From Reticulitermes speratus (taxonomy: Eukaryota > Arthropoda > Insecta > Blattodea > Rhinotermitidae), in NCBI GenBank assembly GCA_021186555.1, contig JAJKFL010000007.1, forward strand, positions 4,338,501-4,402,500: 64,000 nucleotides of DNA, read 5' to 3'. The position numbers and the translations under genes were made by a program. The notes under the pieces are model-generated. The model made no database searches. It was not told the DNA's origin and saw only the letters and a program-made list of their open reading frames with translations. Below are positions 1 to 12,600 of this stretch, piece by piece. Positions within the stretch are counted from its first letter, which is position 1, and every line of letters begins with the position of its first letter.

Positions 1-537
1 TCATGAATCCACCAATATTAAATAAAATAACCATAAGATCGTGACAACTTATGCTCAAAAAACAAATATCTAAAGGTTATGTTGGAAGAAAAATAATTTC
101 GAGAACCAAGATATATTTAACAGATAAAACTAACATATTAAGTGGTCCTTTATGAACATGGCCTGGAACACTGTCAGGTTGCAGATGAAGAATATAGCTT
201 CCAGATATGGAAGATAAAGCAAAAGTAATAAATATGCACACATAGGAGGCTGACAGTGTTGGTCCTCCAGCTTTTGGGTTAGACTGTGGTCTAAACATTC
301 CCTGCCGCAAAACACCAGCAAGTTACAAAATGATACAGAGGACTTCAAACTTAAAAATAAAAGAAATTTCTTGCCTAGATAACCAACTACTAGCTTTTCT
401 CAAAGCACTTTTTTAGTTATGATAAAAACAAAAATGACCTTAGCTTGAAGCTCAAAATTTAAGATCCTTTATTCTACTTCAAGACATGCACAAACGAAGC
501 ATCATACACAGTCTACAAATGAGATCTACATACACAC
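1..537. other. Start of nidogen intron 15, no exon recognised
   Basis: Minus-strand open frames occur at 77-348 but show no EGF cysteine pattern, no thyroglobulin or propeller motif and no good splice borders. I treat the stretch as intron. Confidence 0.5.
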
Positions 538-666
538 CTGTTGGTGTGCACAGAATTCCGTCACCTTGGTAGCCTGGGTTGCATATGCATATTGCTTTTC
601 CACTTGATTCACTGTATGTGCAAGTAGCATGAATGTCACAAATGTCAACTTGCAAACAGGATACAT
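538..666 (-). CDS. Ndg: Nidogen exon 15: EGF 7, last exon in the window
   Basis: It reads (D)[15 protein letters not shown], then [19 protein letters not shown] and DGILCTPT, a six-cysteine EGF. The acceptor TTGTGTAG lies in the first unit of a 37-bp tandem repeat, so the same acceptor sequence recurs upstream. The donor is AACAG|GTGTGT. The exon ends in phase 1 and the next exon is outside the window. Confidence 0.89.
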
Positions 667-3600
667 CTACACAACAGAAAAATGCAACAGTAACAGGATA
701 CATCTACACAACAGAAAAATGCAACACTAACAGGATACATCTACACAACAGAAAAATGCAACAATAACAGGGTACATCTACATAACAGAAAAATGCAACA
801 CTAACAGGATACATCTACACAACAGAAATGTGGTGATGGAAGTTGTGGTGGTGGTGGTAGTTGTAATGGTGGTGATGATGATAACTGAATAGTTTAAGGC
901 CTTTAAACATTAAGGTTAAAGTTGTGAGACTTGAGGTTCTCACAATGATGTTGCTGAAAGATTCAGGTTTTCTGGGATGTGACCCTGTCACTGCGTGAGC
1001 AGCTCCTGATGTTTCATAGTACCTTCACATTCTGGCTCAAGCGTCCCAACAACACAGCATCACATTCCAGAAGACCTGAATCATCAGGTTTAAAGATATT
1101 TAATAACAGCGTCACAACATCATTAAGACACTTCTATCGGACTGTTAAATGCGTCTACATATCCAACATGAGGTTTTTGAAATAGGTTCCACATTTGTCT
1201 TCAGGTTGACAGAACATGACAACATGGCCATTCTTTCGGGTCTCTGTATACATGATTTTAGCGGGGAAGCCTAAAGGACAGAGACAACTTGAAACTCCTT
1301 GGTATAGATTTGAATACAATATTAAAATGGAACTTAGAGCAAAAGGATGGGAGGATGTGGATTGCATTCACTTGGCTCAGGATAGGGACATGTTGTGGGC
1401 TCTTGTAAACACATTAATAAACCATTATTCTAAACGTCTGGTTGTGATAATATAAAAACTATATTGAAATTACCTGTCAATCACCATTAAATTTTTACTG
1501 TTGTCAGAATTCATTACAACATGTTTTGGCCAACCTGGCCATCTTCAGGTAATACATAATATATATAAACTATCCTCCCAAGTATTTTGTATATATTATG
1601 TATTACCTGAAGAAGGCCAGGTTGGCCGTAACGTGTCATAATGCATTCTGAAAGCAATAAAAATTAGTTGTGATTGATGGGGGAATTCCACATAGTTTTT
1701 TACATTAATATGACCTTTGGGTTCTATAACATGTGGGGAATTTCTTGACTGAGACACCATTAGCTTCTCGGGGAGAACTTTGCTCCATGATATTAGTTGG
1801 TTGGGTCCCTCAGTGGAGCTACTCCCCTACACCGGGGCACAGTAAGAGCAGCTCTACCTACACACTCCACAGTGTCTTGTCAATGGTAAATTGAAAAATT
1901 ATATTAAAATTTTTTGTTACACTAGTACTAATAATTTTTGTAACCTGGTGTTAAGAGTCACATCCAAAGAAATGTATTTGAAACTTACCAAACAAATCCA
2001 ATTTTTATTAATAATACTTTTTGTTGCTTAAGAGCTTAATATAAAATTTTGTGGAAAAATATGATTTTCATTGTTATCACCTAGCTTGCAGCCTGCACAG
2101 GGTTTTGAGACTCTTAAGATGGCCCACAAGCAAAATGGCTGCTTATCACTGCTCTAGAAGTCAGTAAAATCTTTAGTCTATTATCATATTGAATAACTGT
2201 CTAATATCATGAGCAGGTTTGGCCATAAGTAATATCTCATTAACCTACTGTTATTTTATTTAAGATAGAGAGTAGAGTAAACTTACCAATTTCTGCACAT
2301 TCAAACCCATCACCTTCATACCCGGCATTACACTGGCACTGATACTGCCTTCTAGACGGGACAAACACGCACTGTGCATGTGGATGACAAGTATTTACAG
2401 TGTTGCACGATACTGGAACATTAAACATAACACCACACCATATCAAGCAAACAGATATATCTTTGGCATGAAATTAGGTATTATGTGCCTACTTGTGAGG
2501 AACTGAAATGAATTTTTAAGAATGATATTGAATGATCACAGATGAGGCAGATACAATTTAGTTATCCAATTTTGTACATAATTTCTACATAGTGCAAACT
2601 CTATTCACATCAAATTTTCCAGATATAAAATCAGACATACATACTGTCACCATGTTCACAACTGTTAACATACGACAAAGACATGTACAGTAAGTATATG
2701 TTTCATTACAAAATTTGGAGGTATGTTTATGACACAGAGCAAAATGATTCAAGCTGTAACAACTCTCACTTGGATTCCACAGAGACTCTACTTGAACTTT
2801 TGTTGGGACACCTACTGTACTCAGTGAGGTACTCTGTGATTTTCTTCAGCCTCCAGCAAAATTCCAGAACAGAATATTAAATTTGGCCATGGATAATTTC
2901 TTCCACAGCCTTTCCAAATAATTCTTCACCAACCCATTTGAGATGGACATATAAATGACACATAAAGTTTAATTTCTACCTCACAGAGAAAATGGCTGAT
3001 CAGTTAATACTGTTCAGGGAGATAATTGCTGTTTATTGTGAGAATCATACAAAACTATTAAATATATTGTATAGCAAAAGGCAGAGTTACTTAATATTAC
3101 AGCAGGTGGTGCATATATTTACCATAGGGCTTTAAGGGGCTCACATCCTTCCATTCAATGCCAAATAGTCCGAGATACTGCTAGTGTCATTAAATAAACC
3201 GTAAATAATACATAGACAGATTCACAGTTTCTCTGTACACAAAATTTCCCATCCTAACCCCAACATTCCGTTAATTACTGCCCCCATACACAAAGCTAAA
3301 TATAGACTTTCATAGTTGCTATAGTCTCTTTCAGATTTTATAGAAAATTGCCTTAACAAAAGTTTCACACTTTTAAAGTGTATTAACACTAATCTTCGTG
3401 TTTGAGCTTCATGGCATGAACATATAAGAAGGAACGGAGATGGAGCTCTGTGGATCCTGAACTCCAGAATTAGACAGAGGGGATAGGTCAGCTTTACACT
3501 TTACCACAGAAGAAAAAGTGTCTGGTATTTGTTATGTCGGAGGGTAAAGGGACACTAGGGTTGGTCGGCACATGGTGCCAAAGAAAAAAATTCATATTCC

Positions 3601-6600
3601 TGCCAAGAATTATCTCCATTTTTTTGGTCCAAAACTAGACAAAAATTGGTTAATTTGGAAATATTTGTTATTACATAATTTTTAACTTCTATTAAGTGAT
3701 GTTAGTGTTAATGATGATATGGAAATAAAAACAGTAGTAATATGAGTAATTATGGTAGGGAAATAAAAATATAAATATCTAATCTACAGGTGTTACTTTT
3801 GAAGGTAATTATACAAACAGTTCATAAATGTACAATGTTCAATACTACACAACATTTATTAAAAGCTAGATTTATATACTGGCCTACATTTAACCTGTAG
3901 CAGGGTAGGAGTAAAGAAAATGTAAGTAGTGCCTAAAGTGCCTAATGGTAACAGTAGAATTTATTTTGTATACAATTTGAGGGAAAAAATAAACTTATGA
4001 CTTGAAGTTCTAAATACTTCACTGGGTTCCTGCAAGTTGGGAGGTTCTCACAACAGTGCTGATGAAGGGCCAACTCTTCTGGAATGTTATACCACATTGA
4101 CTGCTTCACTGTTACCGACGTAGCCAACGAGTACAGTAACTTCATCTTCAGGGTTAAGCAGTCCAAGGAGAACTGAGTGAACTGCCTGACCGTGGACATT
4201 AACATACTACAGTCCTTTCAAATTATTTACCGGTCAACATGGATTGACATCCCAAAATACTTGAATTGAAAGTGTTCCAATTTGAACAAATAACAATACT
4301 ATTTCAGAAGACCCATTATGATGTCAGCACTGTTCAAACATAGCACAGAACATGCTTTTTTTGCTGAAGTATTTACCAAGCTGGACATATAAGTGTATCT
4401 CATTCAGGAATAGTACAGAATAACTTCCTATATCATTAACCTAGCTTCCAGGTGCTGTTGTTTACTATCAACGATGAGTTCCTTTGTGTTTCTAATTTCC
4501 AAGTGTATGTATTAAAAATCTATAAAAATGGTGCATCATAAGAGCCACAATGCAGATTTAAAAGGCCATTTCACACTTACCAGCAAGCCTTTCAGAGCCC
4601 AAACAAATGATTAAATATGTTAGATACAAAAGGAAATGGAATTAAATTAATGTAAATTACACTGCTGATGTTGGATTATAAGTTCAGCCTGAATACATGA
4701 TACATGCCTCTGTTCAGAAGTAGATAAGCTTAACATAAACTATAAATATTGTCATTACACTCTACATCTCCATCTGTGGTTTCTTCGGCCACTTGTCCCT
4801 CTTTCTCCACACAGGTGTTGTCCTGTAGCTCATATCCAGATGAACACCAACAGACTTCAAATAAGCAGTTAGGAACTGGTGAGTCTCCATCACCTGTTTC
4901 ATTGTATACTGATGTACCATAGCAGTTATAGCCATCACCAGTGTACCCAGGCAGACAAACACAAACATGGTGATCAGCTGCACTGCTGAAAGTGCAGACA
5001 CCATATGGAGAGCAATCATTGGCTGTGTCACATGTTTCTATAAACAGAAGGATCACAGGGATGTTATTGTAAGAAATACCATCATCTTGCCATTTCATCC
5101 ATTAACTGTAGTCCACCTTCACCATAAAACATTGTGAGAAGTGTCGGCTACCTCTGTGCCACAGAAAACATGGACTGAAAATCATGTATATTTCTGAGAG
5201 AGTGTTACGACAACTCCACAAGTAATAGATATTTTTGAAACTGAGTGACAATATACAACAGAATCTTAATTATCAGAGCTATTGGAGGGGATAACAAAAA
5301 CAGATAATTTGAAACAGGGAAGAATCCGCTCACATCTACCATTATGAAACAACTGCCATATTAAAGCACATTTCACTGTTTAAAACACCAACAAAATGCA
5401 CTTCACTTTCACTTTTGTCATGTATTAGTCGACCCCTATATATGTTTCGGTTTTATGTAAACCATCTTCAGGGGGTTCAAAAACTACGTTCATTCCACAT
5501 CCGAAAGTGAAGTGTATTTTGTTGGTGTTTTAAACAGTGAATTGTATAAAATGCACGGTGAGACTAATATAAAATTTTAAAGCACATTTATTTGCACTTA
5601 CATTTTACTAACTTTGTACTGGAGATGTGTCTCTGATGTCCTGTAGGTTCCACCACAATTAAGCTTAGGAATGTGTGATGACATTTTCAGTTCAAAAAAA
5701 AAAACATGAAAAGAATTTAGAAAAAAATTCTGAGTCTCAAGATAAAGATGAGAATTTACCAGGTTTTCAGGGTATTACATCATAACCAGGTGGCATCAGT
5801 CACAGTGTTTGTAGTACTTGCAAATTGGCACAGCTGATACTGAAATGAGTTAGTTCATGTTCAGAGAAATTTACAGAAACAGAGAAAGAAGCAGTGTGAG
5901 CAGAAAGAGGGTGGGAGAGAGATAATGTTGAAAAGGTGTTTCATTTTCAGCCACTCACATTCTAAAGGATTTGGAATTTTGCATTCTACTGCAAAGCAAA
6001 GGCAGTTATCTGAAATTTCAAAGTGTTTGAGAGTGAACAAGATAGGCAGTGTACGTATAATGTAACACTGTGGTGTGTTCGCACAACCATCGTTGCCATG
6101 GAAATGTAACAAGGCGTTCCTTTCGTTTTGTTAAAACAAAAGTGTTGCTGTCAATAATATAAATATTTAAAGTGTTGTTAAATGTATTGTTGTGCTGCAT
6201 GTGTCCCTGCCAACGATATGAAACACACTTAGGTCTCCACGTAAAGTGCCTGATATTTTTGTCCAATTCTAACCAAATTTGGATTTTCTTGACAGATTTT
6301 CATAACAGTCTTCAATATCAAATTTCACAGAAATCCATCCAGCGGGATCTGCGCTGATAAGTGCAGATGGACAGACATTATTAAGCTACTAAGCACTTTT
6401 CGTAAATATGTGAACGTGCCTAAAAATCAAACACTTGAATTCAGAATGAGATATTTTATTCTTAATCTGATCATGTAGATGCCTAATTAAGACAGAAATA
6501 ATAGTGCCCGGTTTCTGCTCTTTCACTAACATTATAAGCTGATGGTTTGTACACATCCTCTGAGAACTGTAAATGCAGTCACTTGCTATTTTAAATGAAT

Positions 6601-9600
6601 GGCACTGCATTACCTTTGAAAACGGAGAGGATGGCTGTCACTTGTACTCTGTTTGCAACATAAGAAAAAAAGCTGTTGCAAGAGAGAAGGCTTGTAGGTA
6701 GTAAACATTTGTACAGTAAAGCACAAAATGTTGGAAACTAATTAAGTCCACATATTATGATATGTGGACTTAATTAAATACATAACCTCACTTAAAAAGT
6801 CAGTAATCCATTGCAATATCATATATACAAATTCTGAGATCTATAAGCGATATTATGACACTAAAGAGTGGAATACCCAAGCTTGCTTTCCAGTGTTGTT
6901 TACCACTGTCATCTTGTGTTCTTATTCATAAATGGCACCAACCCTGCCAACATCTGCTATAAGATCATGCATACCAGAACAGCAGGCATTTGCTACCACC
7001 TTCTATTCTTATTCATAAATATTTGCTGTCATACATAACAGTAATGGAACAAGCTTTAGCTTGTTGTTCGTGTTTCAGATGGGTCTTCACACATCATCTG
7101 TGAAACCCAATATGCTCTGCTAGCATTCAGCTGTGAGCCCACCTCTGTCAGCCAAAGGTGTGCACTGAAATCCATTCCCTGAGTATCCTGCAAGGCACTG
7201 ACACTGAAAGGTCCCTGGATGTCTCTCAATGCATTCAGCATCAGGGTGACAGCTCAGATCTTCACATGTCGGCAGTCCTGAGAAGAATTAGGGTTATCAG
7301 TCAGTACTGTCAATGATTTCATTCAGTATTTCAATATCAAAAACTTACATTGTGAGCATGTTAAAATGGGTTTTGTAAATGGATTATAAGTGATGATAAG
7401 TGATGTCAAATGGAAGTGTTTTATTAATTTACTTAACAATGATTTCTCAGAATCATATGTTTATAGCACTGAATAGGAGAATAGGGAATGAAGTGAATTT
7501 GTATGCCTCCAGGTCCTATCCCTTAATTTATATTGAAAGAGTGAGTGCAATCCTGCAAGGTCTCAGTTACCTCTGAGCCAAGAATTAAGCCTGGCACTTG
7601 CCAAACATAAAGCAGGAGTTCTAACTAGTATACCGTGATGTTCACTGAGTGGTAAGTAAGCTCTGTTGCCAATGTCACACTTTTCATTTTCCCCAAAATT
7701 TGTTTGTCATTTTCTTCATACTCCCTCAAATCACATGTATATGTAAAAGCAGCTCAGAAAGTAAATATGTACGTTTACCTCAAAAATTTTCTGTGTATTA
7801 AATAAATTTCTTCATATAGATTCAGGCTTAAAAGAGAGAGAGAGAGAAGAGTGAGAGAGAGAGAGAAGAAGTTTGTTTCTCCTGTTCGACACATACATAA
7901 TCCGACAGCCATGTCAAGCAGAGTACACATCAGCAAAATTTAGCAACTTTACTGTCACATTTTCAAGTTACAAATTTTAATTTGTCTGTAAATCACTGCC
8001 ACCAATTAATCATTTTACTTGTGTTCCTTTGTCACAAAGCATTTAATACTCCAGGATTGCCATTTATTGCCATGTCTGAGCAATATCTCTCTTCACTAAT
8101 AACTGTCAAAACAGCTAACACTGTAAGCCTCAGAGTGTCACCACAAATCTGCCCTTCAACCACATTTTGATTTATGACTGTAAACTTTAATTTACCATGT
8201 GGAATAACACTTCCTTTTACAGAATACATAAATGTAATAAGTACAAAAACAATCATAAATGTTCTTCTTAAACCTTGTTATTGTAAGGATCAGATTACTT
8301 GCTATTTGTTAGGGTGGGAGTGAAAAGGCAAGCTGGTAAGTGGGGAATCTGCAAACATTGAAGGCGTACTTACTTTTGCAGTGACTTCCATCTCCAGTGT
8401 ATCCTGCTTTGCATTGGCAGGCAAAGTTTCCTGGTTCGTTGACACAGATGGCATTAATATCACACGTGTGAGTCCCAGTGCTGCACTCATTAATGTCCAC
8501 ACACACAGCTGACTCATCCTCATTACCTCCATACAGATACTGGTAACTACAGACACACACACATACTTCATATCAGTCTCTAGCTCATTGTTTTTTTTAA
8601 TACTCTGCAACGTGCAGTCATACATAACAAGTTTCTTGAAGTCACACATTCCATCTTATAATATGAGGCACCAGGAATAATGGAGATTTAAGGTTTTACA
8701 GCAGTGAATATGAAGATTACAGTCTTCAGGGATGTGATACCATGTTGTTTGGTAGATAGGTACCTGTAATGCCATGTAGTTTGGTAGACAGTTACCTGTA
8801 TTGCCATGTAGTTTGGTGGAAGAAATTATATTATGAAGCTGTTCACAACATTCATATGAAATTTATTTAGCAAGGCACAACTGGTGCTGTAATAAATAAA
8901 ATGGTTATTTAAACTCTTTAACATGAAGAAAATAATGATTTTTACCAAATGGCATTGCAACGCATCCCAGATGACCACAATCTTAAAAAAAGTAGTGTTC
9001 TTTCTTAACAATTACAGCAGTAATTGGTGTGTACAGAAACACTTCAGCACCTTTAGCATGACACAATGAAACCCTGAACGTCAAAGTCTTATATTAAACT
9101 AAGTTGTACTGATAAGCCAGGACAGTTCAGTAAGTATAGTGACTAGATCACACGTAGGATGACCTGCACTGACAAGATTTTTTTTTACTTCTCCGCAGCA
9201 ACCAAACTGGCTCTGGGACTCACGCAGCCTCCAACCCAGTGGGTACCAGGGTGTCCTTCCCTGGTGGTTAAGGAGTTGGAGCATCAAACTGACTACTCAT
9301 CTTCATCTACCAACCAGGTTAAGAATGTATGGAGTCATACCTCCATTTCCCTAATATGTTTTCATGGTATGGTGCTTGATTTAGCATGTGAACGATGTTA
9401 ACTTTTACACTGTACTACATAGTACTGAATTTTAATATGCAATAAGAATAGTCAATACTCACAAATCTGCTAATAGTAACGAATACTGCCACAGTTATGA
9501 AAAATCCTAAAAGAAACAGTTTTATGACAAATGAAATAGAAACTGCTTTGTCAAAGTAAAGTACTATATGTTACATTGTTTCTGTTAGAACAAATACCAC

Positions 9601-12600
9601 AGTCTCACTCTGAGTATACAGATATGATAACATTGGGATTGCCACAAATTATGAACTTCATAGAACTGCAAAGGAAATGGTCAAATTATACAAGTATTTT
9701 CCCAAAACAGAAGCACACAATATTTCAATCGAGTTATGTGGCACAGGAATTCAATCTTACTATTTTCCAAAATCAAGTTACAGAATCTAAATACAGAGTC
9801 AGCTTGCTTCATCCACCAACTCTTCGAATGACACATCTTACACTTTTGATTCTTTAAGACAATTGTTGGCTCAGTATACCAATATCTAGAGTGTCTGTCA
9901 CTGTACATTGTCTGAGTTATGTTTCATATATTAAGGGCAAGGGATTTTTATCTTCTCCAAAACATCCAGACTGGCCTTAAGGCACACATAACTTCCTACT
10001 CAATGCGTAATGGGGGTTTTTCTCCCCAGGGCTAGAGCGGCTAGGGTGTGAGGCTGATCACTAACTGCTAACTAATGCCGAGGTTAAGAATGAATGAAGT
10101 TATACCTTCACTCCCCCTATATACCCTCAAAGTGTGCACAGGGACAATTGTACCTTTAGCTGACACTGTGTAATTTGGTTCTACTGCCGTGCCTGTTTAT
10201 CATTATGCGGACAGCCTTTCAGCTGTATATTTCAAATACAACACAGATATGACCAACAATGTACAATGTTCACCGTTACATTACTCTGTTGCCAGTGACA
10301 GTAAAAGGTAAAGTCATCCCTGTGCTTAATTATTTTATTTATTTATTTATTTTTCTTTACATTCTATCAAGCCATAATAGGTTGAAAAACCTACTGGATA
10401 TACAACCAGTCAATATACAAAAAAAATATATATATATATATACATAGTAGATCAACAAACAATTAGATAAAAAATAAAATTGGTTCTAAGTTAATCAGTG
10501 ATTACACTGAATTTAATAATATAAACACTAATGTAAATGCTTATAAATCAAGGCATACGACACAAACATTAAACCAGAGCATATAAATTATGAAGTTTGT
10601 GTGTCATTTGATAACAAATCAGTACTAATTAACATGTTAAAATTAACAATCTATTAGTTCAAAAGATAGTGGTTAATAACCAAAATTCATTAGGCACTAT
10701 ACTACAAAGACATATGGGGGACTGTAGGTACAGCTTCATTCATTCTTACTCTTCAGAACTACGTGGAGGTGAGCTGTCAACTTCATGCTCCAGTTCCTTT
10801 ATCCCCAAACAAAGAACCACAGGAATCCTCCAGATCCAGCCTGAATGCATTAGCAAATAGAAAAAATTCTGGTCTCACTAAGAATCCAATCTTGGTTTTC
10901 TGGTCATCCAGCCTGCAGCCTAGTTGGCACCATGACTGAGCTACCCCAGCTCCTTGCATGTAGCTATTAAAGTCTCCTTCTGACTTACCCAGGATTACAA
11001 ACACATCTGAAAGTGTCTCCCTCCGTGAGGCAGGAACTGTGCTCGCCACATTTTGACCGTCCACTTCTGCACGGATCTTCATCTACAATGAAATAACAAA
11101 GCAGAAAGATTCTGACAGTCCACTGTGTAACATGAAGTGTATGAGAAAACATGATAACAGAGAAGCACAGACTTTGTACAAGAAAGGTTCTTTAAAACTG
11201 AAATGAAGTGGCCCAGACATAAAAAGTCATGTAGGCACTGAGATATGAATTCTATTAAATGTCCTTTTTCCACAATTAAATGTTCTGATGGTAGTCACTC
11301 TCCACCTGTTGCATGACAAGTCTGACTGAAATCAGCATCCAATGAGTGCCTTCTCAACTAGCCCACAAGGCAAGACATAGGAGAGAGATATAGTTGATTT
11401 CAGAGGGTTTGAAACATTAATTTCCAAAAAATGAAGGACAAACTAAGAACAGAAATCTAGTATAACTCAATGAAGACCTAATTGCCCATCCTACCTCTTG
11501 CTTTCAGAAATTTAAATAAAACTTGAATGTTGTGGAAACAAAAACTTAACCTCTAAACCAATTCACATAGTAGAATGATTTAAATGTCCATAAAATATTC
11601 AGTATTACACACATTTCCACAGTTTCCACCATCACCATCACAATTATTAAAATATAACCTAGTTCTTTGTGTCATCAGGTCCAACAGATGGCTGTAATTT
11701 TTACATTAACTGCAACATCTTCATTATATTACCATTAACTACACATTCACTATCACTATCATAACAGTTAAATGCATCTCCACTGGAATCAGTGCAACTA
11801 TTTTCTCAATTACTTTTTTATATCAATCCATTTTTGCACAGTATGTTGCTCCACCTCACATTTGCTTTATGGTTTAGCATCAGCATTTCTGTGTTACACG
11901 CCATCTGGAATGATGGCAACCAGCAGGCAATACAGACACGAAGCTAAATAACCCATGTTGCCATTTTGTTGGCTGCCAACACCCTCAGATCTTCTGTTCG
12001 TCACAGACATGCAGCTAGGTAGCAAATTTCAGTTGAGGTGTAGTAGTAACTATTTGGCCTCCAAATTGGGCTACTTAACTCAGTGTTACTCTTTTGAGAA
12101 TTAGCATTTTAAAATGTGACAAAATAAATTGCCCTCAGGAGAAAGATAACGCAATTTCTGTGGATGGAATCGGGCAGGTAGAAAGAAAAAATAGCTGTGC
12201 AAGAATGTGCGTATCCCTCAGCTTCTGCAGATAATAACTGTAGCCAAACATGATAATGATAGAAGCCCCTGACAGAGACACATTCCAGGATGTCTTCTGA
12301 AATGTTCATACAAAAACAAGTAGAATATCTGTAAATATTAGTGAAAAAACAGAACACTGAGACACAGTATATGCAGTGCTATTATTTGTACTGGACCCAA
12401 ACAAAGTCATGGGATTAATATATCTCATAAAGGGTGCAACATTGAAGTGGGTGTGAGCAGTGCACAATAGCTGGTGAAACTGAAACGAAAAATCTGTTAA
12501 CAAAAAAACTGTAAAACTCACACTGGATGCCCAAAAATGCCAAGCTAAGAAGAAACTTTTAGAAAGTTCAGTTTATGAGGCACTTAAAAAGGCACCAACA

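Larger units (their letters stand above)
837..2286. other. Rest of nidogen intron 14
   Basis: It holds a short GGT-rich run (about 838-870), a decayed dispersed repeat (about 930-1,130), a LINE tail and a foldback element, both listed separately. From 1,670 to 2,286 I recognise nothing. Confidence 0.5.
5038..7142. other. Nidogen intron 12
   Basis: It contains foldback FB2, a copy of the TIR element at 6.0-6.4 kb and a perfect palindrome at 6,739-6,776, all listed separately. Nothing else is recognised. Confidence 0.5.
8547..10988. other. Nidogen intron 10
   Basis: It contains a short tandem repeat of the TGCCATGTAGTTTGGT motif at about 8,740-8,820, SINE remnants at 9.18-9.41, 9.96-10.16 and 10.78-10.97 kb, and AT microsatellites near 10,330 and 10,425. 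The long minus-strand frame 10,783-11,082 is a chance frame across a SINE and exon 10. Confidence 0.5.

Noticed and set aside
77..348. Possible further nidogen exon in overlapping minus-strand frames
   Set aside because: No EGF or other nidogen motif and no convincing acceptor or donor in phase 1.
658..836. CRISPR-like array
   Set aside because: The 37-bp units are contiguous with no unique spacers and lie in an insect gene; it is a simple tandem repeat.
10783..11082. 99-residue frame starting [12 protein letters not shown]
   Set aside because: It runs through a SINE and crosses nidogen exon 10 in the wrong frame. The correct spliced frame gives an EGF with matching phases.
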